Shown: positions 42,389 through 52,940, numbered from the stretch's first letter. The stretch: DNA of 64,000 nt from DASZQL01 sp964391865 (GCA_964391865.1 CAYMNQ010000001.1:310001-374000), one strand, 5' to 3'. Numbers and translations: made by a program. The notes: a model not told the origin generated them from the sequence alone.

Positions 42389-43027
42389 TCACGCTTCGAG
42401 CTGATCGCGCAGCCTGTCGAGTTTTTCCGCCCAAAAAGATTTCATCCCCTTCACGTCGGCGGCGGAGGCGAGCTTGTTGTGCTGGACCGTGACCTGCGAT
42501 TTCTCGGGGGATTTTTCGTAGAACATCACTTCGACATCCTGACCCTCGGGCCAGGTGATGCGGATGGATTTGTTCGTGGTGGCGCGGCGGATGGTCAGGC
42601 TGGTCTTGCCGAGCCACACGGCGCGGGCGGGCGGCGTGGACCACGATTCGTACAGTCGGGCGAGGGGCACGTTGACGACTCGGCTGGCGCTGGCGACGAA
42701 ACCACGGGCGGTCTGGTGAACCGCGCGGAGGCCGCGCTCGCGTTCAAACTGCACCGTGATCATCTGGGCCCACCATGCAGAGACGCCCGGGTGCTTGGCG
42801 AGCATGGCGGCGATCTCGCGGTGCGTGAGTTTCGCGGCGCCGGCGCGGTCGAGGATGGCGAACCAGTCGGCCCAGTTCTTGCCGGTGGCTTTTTCAACAG
42901 CGACGGAGCTGATCGCCGTGTCGCCGCTTGACGAGCGGCGGGGCTTGGTGGGCGCCTTCTTCTTGGCGATGCGCGGCGCCTCGGATCGAGTCGATCGACG
43001 CGCGGCGGCTTTCTTCTTCTTCGGCAT
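42389..43027 (-). CDS. DUF4287-like domain protein with SRPBCC-like C-terminus
   Basis: 212 aa. A Lys/Arg/Ser-rich N-terminal 35 residues resembles a nucleic-acid-binding tail. A DUF4287-like segment follows: VEKATGKNWADWFAILDRAG and THREIAAML...SAWWAQMITVQFERERGLR. The C-terminal half (about 105-212) looks like an SRPBCC/AHSA1-type fold. Function unknown. It lies 21 bp downstream of the terminator at 43048-43074. Its stop is 12 bp from the convergent AsmA-like gene. Confidence 0.72.
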   Translation of the reverse strand: MPKKKKAAARRSTRSEAPRIAKKKAPTKPRRSSSGDTAISSVAVEKATGKNWADWFAILDRAGAAKLTHREIAAMLAKHPGVSAWWAQMITVQFERERGLRAVHQTARGFVASASRVVNVPLARLYESWSTPPARAVWLGKTSLTIRRATTNKSIRITWPEGQDVEVMFYEKSPEKSQVTVQHNKLASAADVKGMKSFWAEKLDRLRDQLEA

Positions 43028-43047
43028 TCGTGCATTGTATGAAGAGA

Positions 43048-43074
43048 AAACCCCGAGCTTGCGGCTCGGGGTTT
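43048..43074 (-). terminator. Intrinsic terminator after the first DUF1579 gene
   Basis: A perfect 11-bp stem (AAACCCCGAGC / GCTCGGGGTTT) with loop CGCAA on the minus strand, followed by TTTTCTCTTC. It lies 55 bp downstream of the DUF1579 stop at 43129. Confidence 0.88.
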
Positions 43075-43128
43075 GGCGGATGCGTTTTTCGTATCGACAC
43101 CAGCGGGACGCTTGTCTTACCGAATGAG

Positions 43129-43866
43129 TTACTTCACGCGGGTGGAGACGCCGACGAAGGAGAGGAACTCCTTGCCGTCGGGCCCGATGTCGTACATTTC
43201 GAGGGTGTGCTGGTCGTCATTGTCGTACTTCATGACGGAGCGGGTTTTCTTCATTTTGCCGGTCATGAAGTCGGGGCCCTCGGCCCAGTAGGTGATGCTC
43301 TTGTGGTCGGCGGCCATGTCTCCCTCGGCGTACAACACGCCCGTGCCCGCGTTATCGATCCAGCTGTAGAAGTGCTTCTTCTTGAAGTTGTCATAGCCGA
43401 TGACGTTCATTCCCTCGAAGGGTTCGCCGCCCATCGAGCCGTTGACTTTCTCGAAGAGGTAGCGACCGCCCATGATGGAGGTGGTTTCAACCTGGGAAGC
43501 CGTCTCGTCCCATGGCATGTCGGGCGTGAAGCGCACTTTGATCTTCATGCTCCACTTGCCAGCGGCTTTCGACATGTGGGCGTGGGTTTCGGTGGGCGTG
43601 GCGTACTCGCCCCAGGCCTCCATCATCTTGGCCATCTCGGGGGGCATCTCTGGCTGGCCGCCCATGGCTTCCTTCGCCTTATCGCCCGCGTTCTTCATCG
43701 CGTCTTTGGCGGCGTCTTTCGCGTCTTTGACGGCCTGCTTGCCGGCGTCCTTCATATCTTTGGTGGTGTTCTGCGAGAGGGCCTGCGCGCCGATGAGAGC
43801 GAAGATGCCGCCGGCGACGGCGCCGAGGAGAACCGAGCCGAAGCGCGAAGTGCTGCAACACGACAT
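43129..43866 (-). CDS. DUF1579 family protein (paralogue 1)
   Basis: 245 aa from the ATG at 43866. The N-terminus has M-S-C-C-S-T-S, a TM segment AVAGGIFALIGAQALSQ and a charged amphipathic stretch (NTTKDMKDAGKQAVKDAKDA...) of LEA-like 11-mer character. From about residue 75 comes DUF1579: A-G-K-W-S-M-K-I-K-V, then MGGRYLFEKVNGSMGGEPFEGMNVIGYDN. Function unknown. It is a paralogue of the gene at 44005; N-terminal 35 residues are almost identical. Confidence 0.78.
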   Translation of the reverse strand: MSCCSTSRFGSVLLGAVAGGIFALIGAQALSQNTTKDMKDAGKQAVKDAKDAAKDAMKNAGDKAKEAMGGQPEMPPEMAKMMEAWGEYATPTETHAHMSKAAGKWSMKIKVRFTPDMPWDETASQVETTSIMGGRYLFEKVNGSMGGEPFEGMNVIGYDNFKKKHFYSWIDNAGTGVLYAEGDMAADHKSITYWAEGPDFMTGKMKKTRSVMKYDNDDQHTLEMYDIGPDGKEFLSFVGVSTRVK

Positions 43867-43954
43867 GAGAGGCGTCCTTTCGAATGTGGAAGTGTGCGGT
43901 GAACGCGCCGGAGATTCCACGCTCGTCCGGCGAATCCGTCAGCGAACCATGAAG

Positions 43955-43984
43955 CACGCCCGCGCGAGGGGTCGCGCGGGCGTG
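43955..43984 (-). terminator. Strong hairpin between the two DUF1579 genes
   Basis: CACGCCCGCGCGA pairs perfectly over 13 bp with TCGCGCGGGCGTG around a 4-nt loop, starting 20 bp after the stop of the upstream paralogue. It lacks a U tract, so it may attenuate or stabilise rather than terminate. Confidence 0.55.
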
Positions 43985-44004
43985 GCTGTTTCAGAGATGA
44001 CCGA

Positions 44005-44733
44005 TTACTTACGGGTCATCATCATTTCCATGTTCTTGAATTCCTTGCCGTCCGGGCCTGCGGCCCACATCTCGAACTTGGCGTGGTTGTCATCGATCAT
44101 GGTCAAGAGCGAGCGGGTCTTGGCGGTGGTACCCTTGGCCGCGAAGAAGTTGGGCGACGTGCCTTCCATCGCGCAGGTCTTCGCGGCGGAGTCGTGCTTG
44201 CCGGTCGCGTACCACGGCGCGGTGCACTCGCTGCCGGTCCAGAAGCTCCACGACTTGCCGGTCCAATTGTCGTAACCGGTGATTTCCATGCCCTGCATGG
44301 AGACCTTCTCTTCACCCATCATGAACGTGCCTTCGAAGTCGCCCTGAATAGCGCGGCCGCCGAAGATGCTCTTGTAGGTCATCGAGCCGGTGGAGGCCTG
44401 CTCGGGCATGCCGGGCATCATCCACATCTTGCTGTCGCACTTCCACGAGCCGACCATCTTGGCCATCTCGGCGTGAACGGGGCCGGGCGTGCCGCACTCG
44501 TTCATGTTCTGCATGTACTTCATCATCTCGGGGGGCATGTCCGTGGGCATGCCCATGGCGTCTTTCGCCTTGTCGCCGGCGTTCTTGGCGGCGTCCTTGA
44601 TCGCCTGCTTGCCGGCGTCCTTCATGTCTTTGGTGGTGTTCTGCGAGAGGGCCTGCGCGCCGACAAGGGCGAAGATACCGCCGGCCACCGCCGCGAGAAC
44701 GAGAGAACTCACGCTGCTTTTACACGTCGCCAT
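44005..44733 (-). CDS. DUF1579 family protein (paralogue 2)
   Basis: 242 aa. The same layout as paralogue 1: a short N-terminus with one Cys, TM segment AAVAGGIFALVGAQALSQ, an NTTKDMKDAGKQAIKDAAKNAGDKAKD amphipathic block, then a DUF1579 domain with MVGSWKCDSKM, IFGGRAIQGDFEG and GMEITGYDNWTG. Several Cys and Met occur that paralogue 1 lacks. Ribosome-binding site GAAAGGATC. It is 138 bp upstream of paralogue 1 with a hairpin between, suggesting a tandem duplication. Confidence 0.78.
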   Translation of the reverse strand: MATCKSSVSSLVLAAVAGGIFALVGAQALSQNTTKDMKDAGKQAIKDAAKNAGDKAKDAMGMPTDMPPEMMKYMQNMNECGTPGPVHAEMAKMVGSWKCDSKMWMMPGMPEQASTGSMTYKSIFGGRAIQGDFEGTFMMGEEKVSMQGMEITGYDNWTGKSWSFWTGSECTAPWYATGKHDSAAKTCAMEGTSPNFFAAKGTTAKTRSLLTMIDDNHAKFEMWAAGPDGKEFKNMEMMMTRK

Positions 44734-44896
44734 GGGATCGATCCTTTCGAACGTTGGTGTCCATCACTCGGCGGGTACCACGCCGAGCGCCCCTGAATTC
44801 GAACGAGGCCCGGCGGGGTCCGGGCGGACCGGCGCGCTCGACGCGAGCACGGCGGAGCCAAATCACGATGCATTCTGCGGCGACGGTCAGCCGCAG

Positions 44897-45415
44897 TCAT
44901 GCCTTCCATTCTCCCGCGTAGTCGATGCGTTCCGCGCCCGCGTCGCGGCGGGACATTTCGTACAACCTTTTGGCGATCTGCCGTAGGTGCAGCGCGTCGT
45001 GCGAGGCCCACGATGCGAGCAGAGCGCCGGCCGTGAACTGGCCAAATCTGGGATGCACATGCGTGCGCGACCAATCGGGATTCTTCAATGCTCGCAGCCA
45101 CGATATCGATGCGGCGCGCTCGTTCACGAAGCGTTGAACTGACTCGTGAGGGTCGCGCTCGTTGTACCGGCGCTCGCGGGCCCAGCCCTCGGGGTCGATC
45201 GGTGGCCATGGAGCTTGTGGATCGGCGAGCGTGAGTCGCACGCGTGAGCGGAAATCGTCCCTCTCCTCGTCCGAGAGATGGCAGACGATTTCAAGCACGG
45301 ACCACTGGCCGTCGGGGGGCTTCCAGCGCGCGTCATCGCGCGACAGCGTCCCGACGATGGCAGGGAGCGCCGAGCCGAAGGTGTCCATCCGTGCGATCAG
45401 TGCATCAGCGTTCAT
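44897..45415 (-). CDS. DinB-family (DinB_2) protein
   Basis: 172 aa from the ATG at 45415. Four-helix DinB fold with metal-binding His in VLEIVCHLSDEERDD and in SHDALHLRQI near the C-terminus, plus W-S-V and W-R-typical residues. Most characterised relatives are thiol transferases or detoxification proteins dependent on a divalent metal. Function not defined. Monocistronic. Confidence 0.85.
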   Translation of the reverse strand: MNADALIARMDTFGSALPAIVGTLSRDDARWKPPDGQWSVLEIVCHLSDEERDDFRSRVRLTLADPQAPWPPIDPEGWARERRYNERDPHESVQRFVNERAASISWLRALKNPDWSRTHVHPRFGQFTAGALLASWASHDALHLRQIAKRLYEMSRRDAGAERIDYAGEWKA

Positions 45416-45540
45416 GGTGCCACGCCGCGCCGGCTGTGGTGAGACCATTGTTCCCGCGCGCGGTTCCGTATGCAACACCCGAACGCCCGCGATTTTCATC
45501 GCGGAATCGTTCCAAGCTAGTGGTCACATATCTGTGAACC

Positions 45541-46290
45541 TCAGAACCCGCCGGAGCGCATTCTGGCAAGTCCTTCGGGGAAGGGGTAGCTGGGGAAGAC
45601 GCCGATGTTGCCGAGGGCCCACATTCCGCTGGCGGGGTAGACGTCGCCGCGGAAGCCCGCGTCGTACATGGTGCGCAGGACGGCTTCGAAGCTGGGCTCG
45701 GACTGATCCTTGTCGCTCGTGACGAGGCGGTTCGAGCGCGCGCCGAGGAAGCTGACGCTGGCGACCGGGACGCGCTCGCGCCGGCCGTGGAGCATCTTGG
45801 CGACGGTCTGGAAGCCGCGCGAGAGGTCCTCGATCGTGAAGAACTGCTTGCCCTTGGGGCGCAGCAGCGCGAGGATCAGAAGACTGTCGAGGTCGTACTT
45901 GAGGACGTATGGCTCGCGGTCCTTCGCGGCGTGGATGCTGATGGCTTCGGTGAACATGCGTGCGTAGCTGGTGACGGCGTTGGCGGTCCACTGGCTGGCG
46001 CTGGTGAGATCGACGAGCTGCGCGATGACGCCGTGGGAGTTGTCTTCGGCGTTCACGCCGCAGACCACGGCGCGGTAGCGCCCGGCGAGAAGATCGGGGA
46101 CCATCTGCTGCCCCCACATCACGCGGATGCGCCCGGCTTTATCGACGGTCGTTGGCGCGTCGGGGAGGAGGGTGATGTGGTCGCCGCTGGCATTGCCCGA
46201 GGCACCGCCCGGCTGCATGGTCATCAGGCGATCGCCGTCGTCCTCGTAGACACGGATGGGATTGGAAGCCGGGCCGCGCTGATTCGCCAT
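45541..46290 (-). CDS. Unknown protein, apparently soluble
   Basis: 249 aa, starting MANQRGPASNPIRVYEDDGDR. It has no signal or TM helix. It has well-formed alternating hydrophobic/polar sequence: HITLLPDAPT, AVVCGVNAEDNSHGVIAQLVDL, YVLKYDLDSLLILALLRP and a C-terminal SGMWALGNIGVFPSYPFPEGL. No motif recognised. It is divergent from the GT2 gene; 101 bp separate the starts. Confidence 0.6.
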   Translation of the reverse strand: MANQRGPASNPIRVYEDDGDRLMTMQPGGASGNASGDHITLLPDAPTTVDKAGRIRVMWGQQMVPDLLAGRYRAVVCGVNAEDNSHGVIAQLVDLTSASQWTANAVTSYARMFTEAISIHAAKDREPYVLKYDLDSLLILALLRPKGKQFFTIEDLSRGFQTVAKMLHGRRERVPVASVSFLGARSNRLVTSDKDQSEPSFEAVLRTMYDAGFRGDVYPASGMWALGNIGVFPSYPFPEGLARMRSGGF

Positions 46291-46391
46291 CGGGGGGATA
46301 CTCCTCGGATACTCGCAATTGGCCGGAGTGCCCGGCCGGGTTCACATCGTACCCGCGCGCGGCGTGCGGCGGCGTACACTGCGATCCAGCC

Positions 46392-47150
46392 GTGAATCCG
46401 AGCCAAACCACAGCTTCGGTCGCCCCATCGGTGAGCACGGCGGCTCGCGCCGGGAGCCTGTCGATCGTGGTGCCCGCGTTCCGCGAGGCGGCGAATATCC
46501 CGGAGCTTGTGGAACGGATCGAGCAGAGCGTGCTGGCCCGGGTGAGCGGGCTTGAACTCATCATCGTGGACGACAACTCGCGCGACGGAACGCAGGAGTG
46601 CGTCGCGTCGCTGGCGCGGGCGTGGGTGCGGCTGATCGTGCGCACGGACGAGCGCGGGCTGTCGTCGGCGGTGCTGCGCGGGTGCGCCGAGGCGGTGAAC
46701 GAGACGATCGTGGTGATGGACGCGGACCTGTCGCACCCGCCGGAGGCGATCCCGACGATGCTCGAAGAGCTTGATCGCGGCGCGGAGTTCGTCGTCGGGT
46801 CGCGGTACACGAAGGGCGGCAGCACGGACGCGGACTGGGGCGTGTTCCGCGCGCTGAACAGTCGGGTGGCGACGCTGCTGGCGCGGCCGTTCACGAGCAT
46901 CAACGACCCGATGTCGGGGTTTTTCGCGCTGCGGCGTGAGCGGTTCCTCGCCGCGAAACATGTGAACCCGATCGGCTACAAGATCGGGCTGGAACTGCTC
47001 GTGAAGTGCCGATGCTCGCGCGTGGTGGAGGTACCGATCCACTTCGCCAATCGCACGCGCGGCGAGAGCAAACTGTCGATGAGCGAGCAGGTGCGGTACC
47101 TGCGGCATCTGGAGCGGTTGATGGTGTTCAAGGTGTCGGGTGGGTCGTGA
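46392..47150 (+). CDS. GT2 glycosyltransferase, dolichyl/polyprenyl-phosphate mannosyltransferase-like
   Basis: 252 aa, GTG start. LSIVVPAFREAANIPELVERI, LIIVDDNSRDGTQE and VVMDADLSHPPEAIPTML (DXD) are diagnostic for DPM1-type GT2 enzymes. GSRYTKGGSTDADWG and DPMSGFFALRRERF further support it. It moves a sugar from a nucleotide to polyprenyl phosphate at the inner membrane. Lacks a C-terminal membrane domain, like soluble DPM1. It faces a GT87-type gene on the opposite strand, which would use such a lipid-linked sugar. Confidence 0.9.
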   Translation: MNPSQTTASVAPSVSTAARAGSLSIVVPAFREAANIPELVERIEQSVLARVSGLELIIVDDNSRDGTQECVASLARAWVRLIVRTDERGLSSAVLRGCAEAVNETIVVMDADLSHPPEAIPTMLEELDRGAEFVVGSRYTKGGSTDADWGVFRALNSRVATLLARPFTSINDPMSGFFALRRERFLAAKHVNPIGYKIGLELLVKCRCSRVVEVPIHFANRTRGESKLSMSEQVRYLRHLERLMVFKVSGGS

Positions 47151-47278
47151 GTGAACTTCGATTCTGGTGCGCGCCGTCGCGATGAGGCGCGAAGGAAGAA
47201 CCTGGGAAACACCGGAGCTTGGATCGGCCCCAGAGCAGGCCGTTCCACGGCACCCATGCAGCGGTCGGCTTTGATCGC

Positions 47279-48490
47279 TCACTTTTCGCTGGGCAGCAGT
47301 GGGCCGCGGACGCACTGCGTCATCGACCAGGCCCAGACGATGATCGCGATCATCGGGCGGACGACGAAGTCCTTCGGCGGCGTGATGAAGTGGATCGTGC
47401 CGAGGAGGATGCAGAACGCGAGCGCGAGCCAGCCGATGGGCGATTTCTTCTCGCGGTCGAGCGTGAGGCAGGCGAGGGCGGCGAGGGGGACGGCGAGGAT
47501 CGGGTACGAGACGCCCTCGGTGCGCGGGTTGCCGAACATGAGGTAACTCGCGGTGAGGAGGTGCAGCGCAAGCGCGAGGCGCAGCGCTTCGAAGCGCGCC
47601 ATCGCCGCGAGGGCGGCGGCGGCGGTGATGATCGCGGCGAGGAGGCGCACGAGCATCAGCGGCTTCTCCCCCACGTCCAGCCCGAGGCGCTTGAGCATGC
47701 CGTAGAGGTCTGCAAATTCGGCGCGGTAGGGCGTGCTGGCGTTGAGGACCATCTGCACGCCGTCCTGGTACTGCGCGAGCGCGTAGTCCCATCTTGCCGT
47801 GATGAAGGGCAGCACGGCGACGGCGAGCATTCCGACCAGCAACCGCCACCACATCCCGCGCACGAAGCCGCCCGCGAGGAGCATGGGGACGATCGCGATG
47901 GGCTTGAGGATGAACGCGAGGCAGAGCGCACCGGCGGCGGCCCAGGGGCGGCGCGGCTCGCCGCTGACCCATGCGAAGGCGAGCGCGAAGAGGGCGGCGA
48001 GGGGCAGGTTGATCTGCCCGTTGCGGAGCGTGCCGAGGGAGATGGGGAGGACGAGGAGCGTTGAGATGATGAAGAAGCCGCGGGTGTTGGGCGGCGCGAA
48101 GCGGCGCGCCATCGTGAAGAGAGAAGCGGCAAAGAGCGCAGCGCACGAGACGCGCCAGACGAACTCGAACGCCCATGCGGGGAGGCGCGCGAGGGGCGCC
48201 ATGACAATGGCGCTCTGCGGGAGGGAGATGAAGCCGTCGTCGATCTCGGCGTAGAGAGGTTTGGCGGCGAGCCAGAGCTCGCCGCTGACGCGGTAGACGC
48301 CCGTGACGGTGCGCTCGCCCGGGTTCATGGCGGCGATGACGCCGATGAGGAGGGCGATGACGAGCCAGATGCCCCAGGTGATCGCGTGCGGGCAGCGCTC
48401 GGGCCAGTCGGTTGATGGAGCGGGGGTTCGCGCGCGGGACGGCTGCGGCAGCAGGCGTCGGAGCGCGTTGAGGATGGTCTCGGGGATCAT
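47279..48490 (-). CDS. GT87-like polytopic glycosyltransferase
   Basis: 403 aa from the ATG at 48490. About ten TM helices. It carries the GT-C style N-terminal half with a periplasmic loop ...YAEIDDGFISLPQSAIVMAPLARLP, then RNGQINLPLAALFALAFAW and FILKPIAIVPMLL, characteristic of DUF2029/GT87 mannosyltransferases that take sugar from polyprenyl-phosphate. It is convergent with the GT2 gene (128 bp between stops, nothing visible there), which could supply its donor. Confidence 0.82.
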   Translation of the reverse strand: MIPETILNALRRLLPQPSRARTPAPSTDWPERCPHAITWGIWLVIALLIGVIAAMNPGERTVTGVYRVSGELWLAAKPLYAEIDDGFISLPQSAIVMAPLARLPAWAFEFVWRVSCAALFAASLFTMARRFAPPNTRGFFIISTLLVLPISLGTLRNGQINLPLAALFALAFAWVSGEPRRPWAAAGALCLAFILKPIAIVPMLLAGGFVRGMWWRLLVGMLAVAVLPFITARWDYALAQYQDGVQMVLNASTPYRAEFADLYGMLKRLGLDVGEKPLMLVRLLAAIITAAAALAAMARFEALRLALALHLLTASYLMFGNPRTEGVSYPILAVPLAALACLTLDREKKSPIGWLALAFCILLGTIHFITPPKDFVVRPMIAIIVWAWSMTQCVRGPLLPSEK

Positions 48491-48553
48491 GCGGCTCGGC
48501 GCGCAGCGTATCGCAAGCGGCGGCGGCGGGCGCACATGCTCCGCGAGGCGCGT

Positions 48554-49375
48554 TTATCGGCGTGAGAGGCCCGAGAGCGCGACGAGGCCGGCACCGAGGA
48601 TGACACCCAACACGGAGACGCCGGCGACGGGCCACGTCCAGCCCATCGCGTGGATGCCGGACTGCACCTGCTTGTCTTTCGCGCGGTAAAGCATCGCGGG
48701 CGTGACCTGGAGCATGGCGGCGTGCTGCCAGAGCTTGCGCTCACGCTCGGCGTCGGTCACTTCGCCCAGCGGCTTGTCGTACGGGCCCGGCGCGATGAAG
48801 CGCTCGAGCTCGGCGTAGGTGGCTTCGGAGGTTTCGATCGCTGACTCGGGCGGGCCTTCGGCGCGGAACTCGGCGTAGCGGTACTTCCACTCACGCCGAC
48901 GGACCAGGCCCCACGAGCCGGCGTCGTAGCCCTCGGCGGGGTAGCGGGCGGCGGCGATGAGCGTGGGCGTGATCGCGCCTTCGGCGATCTGCTTGCGGAC
49001 GTCCTGATCGGACGAGCCGCGGGCGGCGACCATCGGCATGATCTTGAACCAGTCGGAGTGGCGCAGCAGGCCCGGGAGGCGCGGATCATCGAAGCCGGGC
49101 GGGACAGGGAAGCGGGCTTCGCTGCCGCGCCAGGTGACGACGACTTCGGGGACCGCGAGCGGCTGGCCCGTCCCATCGGCGGTGATGGTCTTCACGCTGA
49201 CCGGCTCGGCGCGGAAGGTGAACACTTCGTCGTAGACCGGCTCTTCAAACCAGACCATCGGGCGATTCTTCAAGTCCTCGCGGTGGCTGAGGCGCTGGGC
49301 CATCGCGGGCAATGAGACACCCAGCCCGACGAGCGAGGCGATGAGGAGCAGGAGACCGAGGAGGCGGGAGTTCAT
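48554..49375 (-). CDS. Membrane-anchored protein of unknown function, in oxidase locus
   Basis: 273 aa from the ATG at 49375. A signal/TM segment (about 3-25), then a periplasmic domain with E-E-P-V-Y-D-E-V-F-T-F, VVVTWRGSEARFPVPPG and R-R-E-W-K-Y-R-Y-A-E-F, and a C-terminal TM helix (about 243-266). No motif recognised. It is about 170 bp downstream of the subunit-IV-like gene, on the same strand as the whole cox/act block. A role in oxidase assembly is only guessed from position. Confidence 0.6.
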   Translation of the reverse strand: MNSRLLGLLLLIASLVGLGVSLPAMAQRLSHREDLKNRPMVWFEEPVYDEVFTFRAEPVSVKTITADGTGQPLAVPEVVVTWRGSEARFPVPPGFDDPRLPGLLRHSDWFKIMPMVAARGSSDQDVRKQIAEGAITPTLIAAARYPAEGYDAGSWGLVRRREWKYRYAEFRAEGPPESAIETSEATYAELERFIAPGPYDKPLGEVTDAERERKLWQHAAMLQVTPAMLYRAKDKQVQSGIHAMGWTWPVAGVSVLGVILGAGLVALSGLSRR

Positions 49376-49546
49376 CGTCTGGTGCGAAACCTGAATCGAG
49401 CGATCAAATGCGACGCACACCCGTCACTTCGCCCACCCCGCGGGAGGCGGCTCAGTGACGGCTTCTGATACCGGGTATCCGTCGATCCAAATCGGCGCGA
49501 AACTGAAGTGTGATGTCGCCGCCAAGCTGTAGACGATACGCGCTGA

Positions 49547-50137
49547 TCAATGCCCGGCGGGCTTGGCGTCGCCCGCTGGTGCGGGGGTGACGGGCGGTGC
49601 GTCGGTGCTGATCGGGGTGGTGCCGCCGTGGGCGGGTGCGCCTTGGGCGGCGATGGCATCGGTCTGGGCTTTCTTGACGATGCCGTCGCCCTTGACGCGG
49701 GTGAGCGAGCCGTCCTCGCCGCGGACGTAGTGCGTGTTGCCTCCCGGGATGACGTACTGGCTGTCTTTCAGGTTTGGGATCTTGCGGCCGGCGGCGTCGG
49801 TGAGCGTGAAGCCGATGAAGAGCACAACAGCGAAGAGGCTGGAGACGACAACGACCGAGTTGATGGGCTTGTCGTAGCGGAGGTGCATGAAGTACGCGAA
49901 GACGAGCGTGGCTTTCACGCATGCGATGACCATCGCGAGGATGAGGTTCCACTTGTGCCCGAGAAAGAGGTAATGGGCCGTCAGCGCGGTGAAGACGGTG
50001 AGGAACAACAGGGCGATGAAGACGATCGTCATGGGCCAGAAGGGCGAGACGTGGACGTGCTCCCCGTGATGGAGTTCGTCCGCGGCGAGCATCTCGTGAT
50101 GCCGGGTCTCTTCGGCGATGGATTCGAAGTGGCTCAT
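49547..50137 (-). CDS. Cytochrome c oxidase subunit IV-like protein with long tail
   Basis: 196 aa from the ATG at 50137. Three TM helices with FLGHKWNLILAMVIACVKATLVFAYFMHL, the signature of the prokaryotic COX subunit IV family (CtaF/CyoD-like). The C-terminal 75 residues are a hydrophilic tail rich in Gly, Pro, Ala and Lys (IVKKAQTDAIAAQGAPAHGG...), not usual for the family. It follows coxC by 115 bp; the gap holds a heptamer array and a hairpin. Confidence 0.85.
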   Translation of the reverse strand: MSHFESIAEETRHHEMLAADELHHGEHVHVSPFWPMTIVFIALLFLTVFTALTAHYLFLGHKWNLILAMVIACVKATLVFAYFMHLRYDKPINSVVVVSSLFAVVLFIGFTLTDAAGRKIPNLKDSQYVIPGGNTHYVRGEDGSLTRVKGDGIVKKAQTDAIAAQGAPAHGGTTPISTDAPPVTPAPAGDAKPAGH

Positions 50138-50147
50138 GGGGTTGGCC

Positions 50148-50182
50148 TGCGGGGTGCGGGGTGCGGCTTGCGGGATGCGGAA
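50148..50182. repeat. Heptamer array (TGCGGGG-type, 5 units)
   Basis: Five units in register: TGCGGGG, TGCGGGG, TGCGGCT, TGCGGGA, TGCGGAA. It is located between coxC and the subunit-IV-like gene. Confidence 0.75.
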
Positions 50183-50210
50183 GAGAGGACAGAAAAAATG
50201 GTCCTGGAGA

Positions 50211-50233
50211 CACGGGCGGGACGCCCGTGCCAC
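50211..50233. repeat. Hairpin with GTGCCAC flank
   Basis: CACGGGCG and CGCCCGTG form an 8-bp perfect stem with a 3-nt loop, followed by CCAC. The flank GTGCCAC matches the palindromic family elsewhere in the window. A related but decayed sequence lies near 33728. Confidence 0.65.
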
Positions 50234-50252
50234 TCGTTCTCAGAATGGAACA

Positions 50253-51047
50253 TCAGACGAGATACAGGAGCGGGAAGAGGAAGATCCAGATGATGTCAAC
50301 GATGTGCCAGTAGAGGCCGACGTTTTCGAGGCTGGTAATGTGGGTCGGGCCGTAGTGCCACTTCCAGGCTTTCACCATGGCCCAAGCGATGACGATCATG
50401 CCGATGAGGACGTGGACGCCGTGGGTCGCGGTGGCGATCCAGTAGATGCTCATGAAGAGGTGGTCGTGCGCCATGGGGATGTAGGCGGCGTGGTCGATGT
50501 GCGCGCCGGCGTATGACGCCTGCTCGGTGATGGCGCCGGCGAGGAGGGCTTGCGTATCGGCGCCGTGCCCGGCGTGCTCGAGCGCACCGGCGTAATCGAA
50601 GTAGCCGCCCGGCAGTTCCCCCTTCTTCCACTTGGGCCAGTATTCCCAGCCGAGCTTGACGACAAGGAAGAACGCCGCGCAGACCTGCGTGATGGCGAGG
50701 TTGAGCATGACCTGCCAGCGGCGGCCGAGCTGGGCGCCGCGGATCGCCATCACGATGGTCCATGACGACAGCAGCAGCACGCAGGTATTGGCGAAGCCGA
50801 TCTCCCAGTTGAGGTAGTAGTGCGAAGCGGCGCGCCAGTTGCCGGGGTAGTTGAAGCGCATGAACGCGTACGCGCAGAAGAAGCCCGCGAAGAGCAGGAT
50901 TTCGGTGGCGAGGAAGAGCCACATGCCGAGCTTGGCGGCGTCGGCTTCGTCGTGCTTGTTGCGCCAGTGGGCCTGCGGGAGTCGGGCCTCGAAGGGCTTC
51001 AACTCGCCGCTGGCGGGGCGTTGGTAGACGTGGGCGCTGTGGCTCAT
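50253..51047 (-). CDS. coxC: Cytochrome c oxidase subunit III
   Basis: 264 aa. Core helices with KLGMWLFLATEILLFAGFFCAYAFMR, ANTCVLLLSSWTIVMA and FMSIYWIATATHGVHVLIGMIVIAW, then ENVGLYWHIVDIIWIFLFPLLYLV, all diagnostic of subunit III. Inserted segment between TM helices (GAGADTQALLAG-like region, about 155-185) is hydrophilic. It stabilises the oxidase core and is next to coxA, separated by 62 bp that includes a heptamer array. Confidence 0.95.
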   Translation of the reverse strand: MSHSAHVYQRPASGELKPFEARLPQAHWRNKHDEADAAKLGMWLFLATEILLFAGFFCAYAFMRFNYPGNWRAASHYYLNWEIGFANTCVLLLSSWTIVMAIRGAQLGRRWQVMLNLAITQVCAAFFLVVKLGWEYWPKWKKGELPGGYFDYAGALEHAGHGADTQALLAGAITEQASYAGAHIDHAAYIPMAHDHLFMSIYWIATATHGVHVLIGMIVIAWAMVKAWKWHYGPTHITSLENVGLYWHIVDIIWIFLFPLLYLV

Positions 51048-51053
51048 GGGGGA

Positions 51054-51088
51054 GAGTCCTGAGTCTTGAGACTTGAGTCCTGAGTCAG
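51054..51088. repeat. Heptamer array (GAGTCCT-type, 5 units)
   Basis: GAGTCCT, GAGTCTT, GAGACTT, GAGTCCT and GAGTCAG in perfect 7-bp register, between coxA and coxC, close to the coxC start. Confidence 0.75.
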
Positions 51089-51109
51089 AAAGCGTTCAGC
51101 CGCGGGCAA

Positions 51110-52855
<1,746 letters not shown>

Positions 52856-52940
52856 GGTGGACTCTCCGGACCGTTCGCTGTCGTTCGCCGCACCCGGTGG
52901 GGAGGCGGCGAGGGATTCTTGGCGTCATCGTGCGCTGGGA

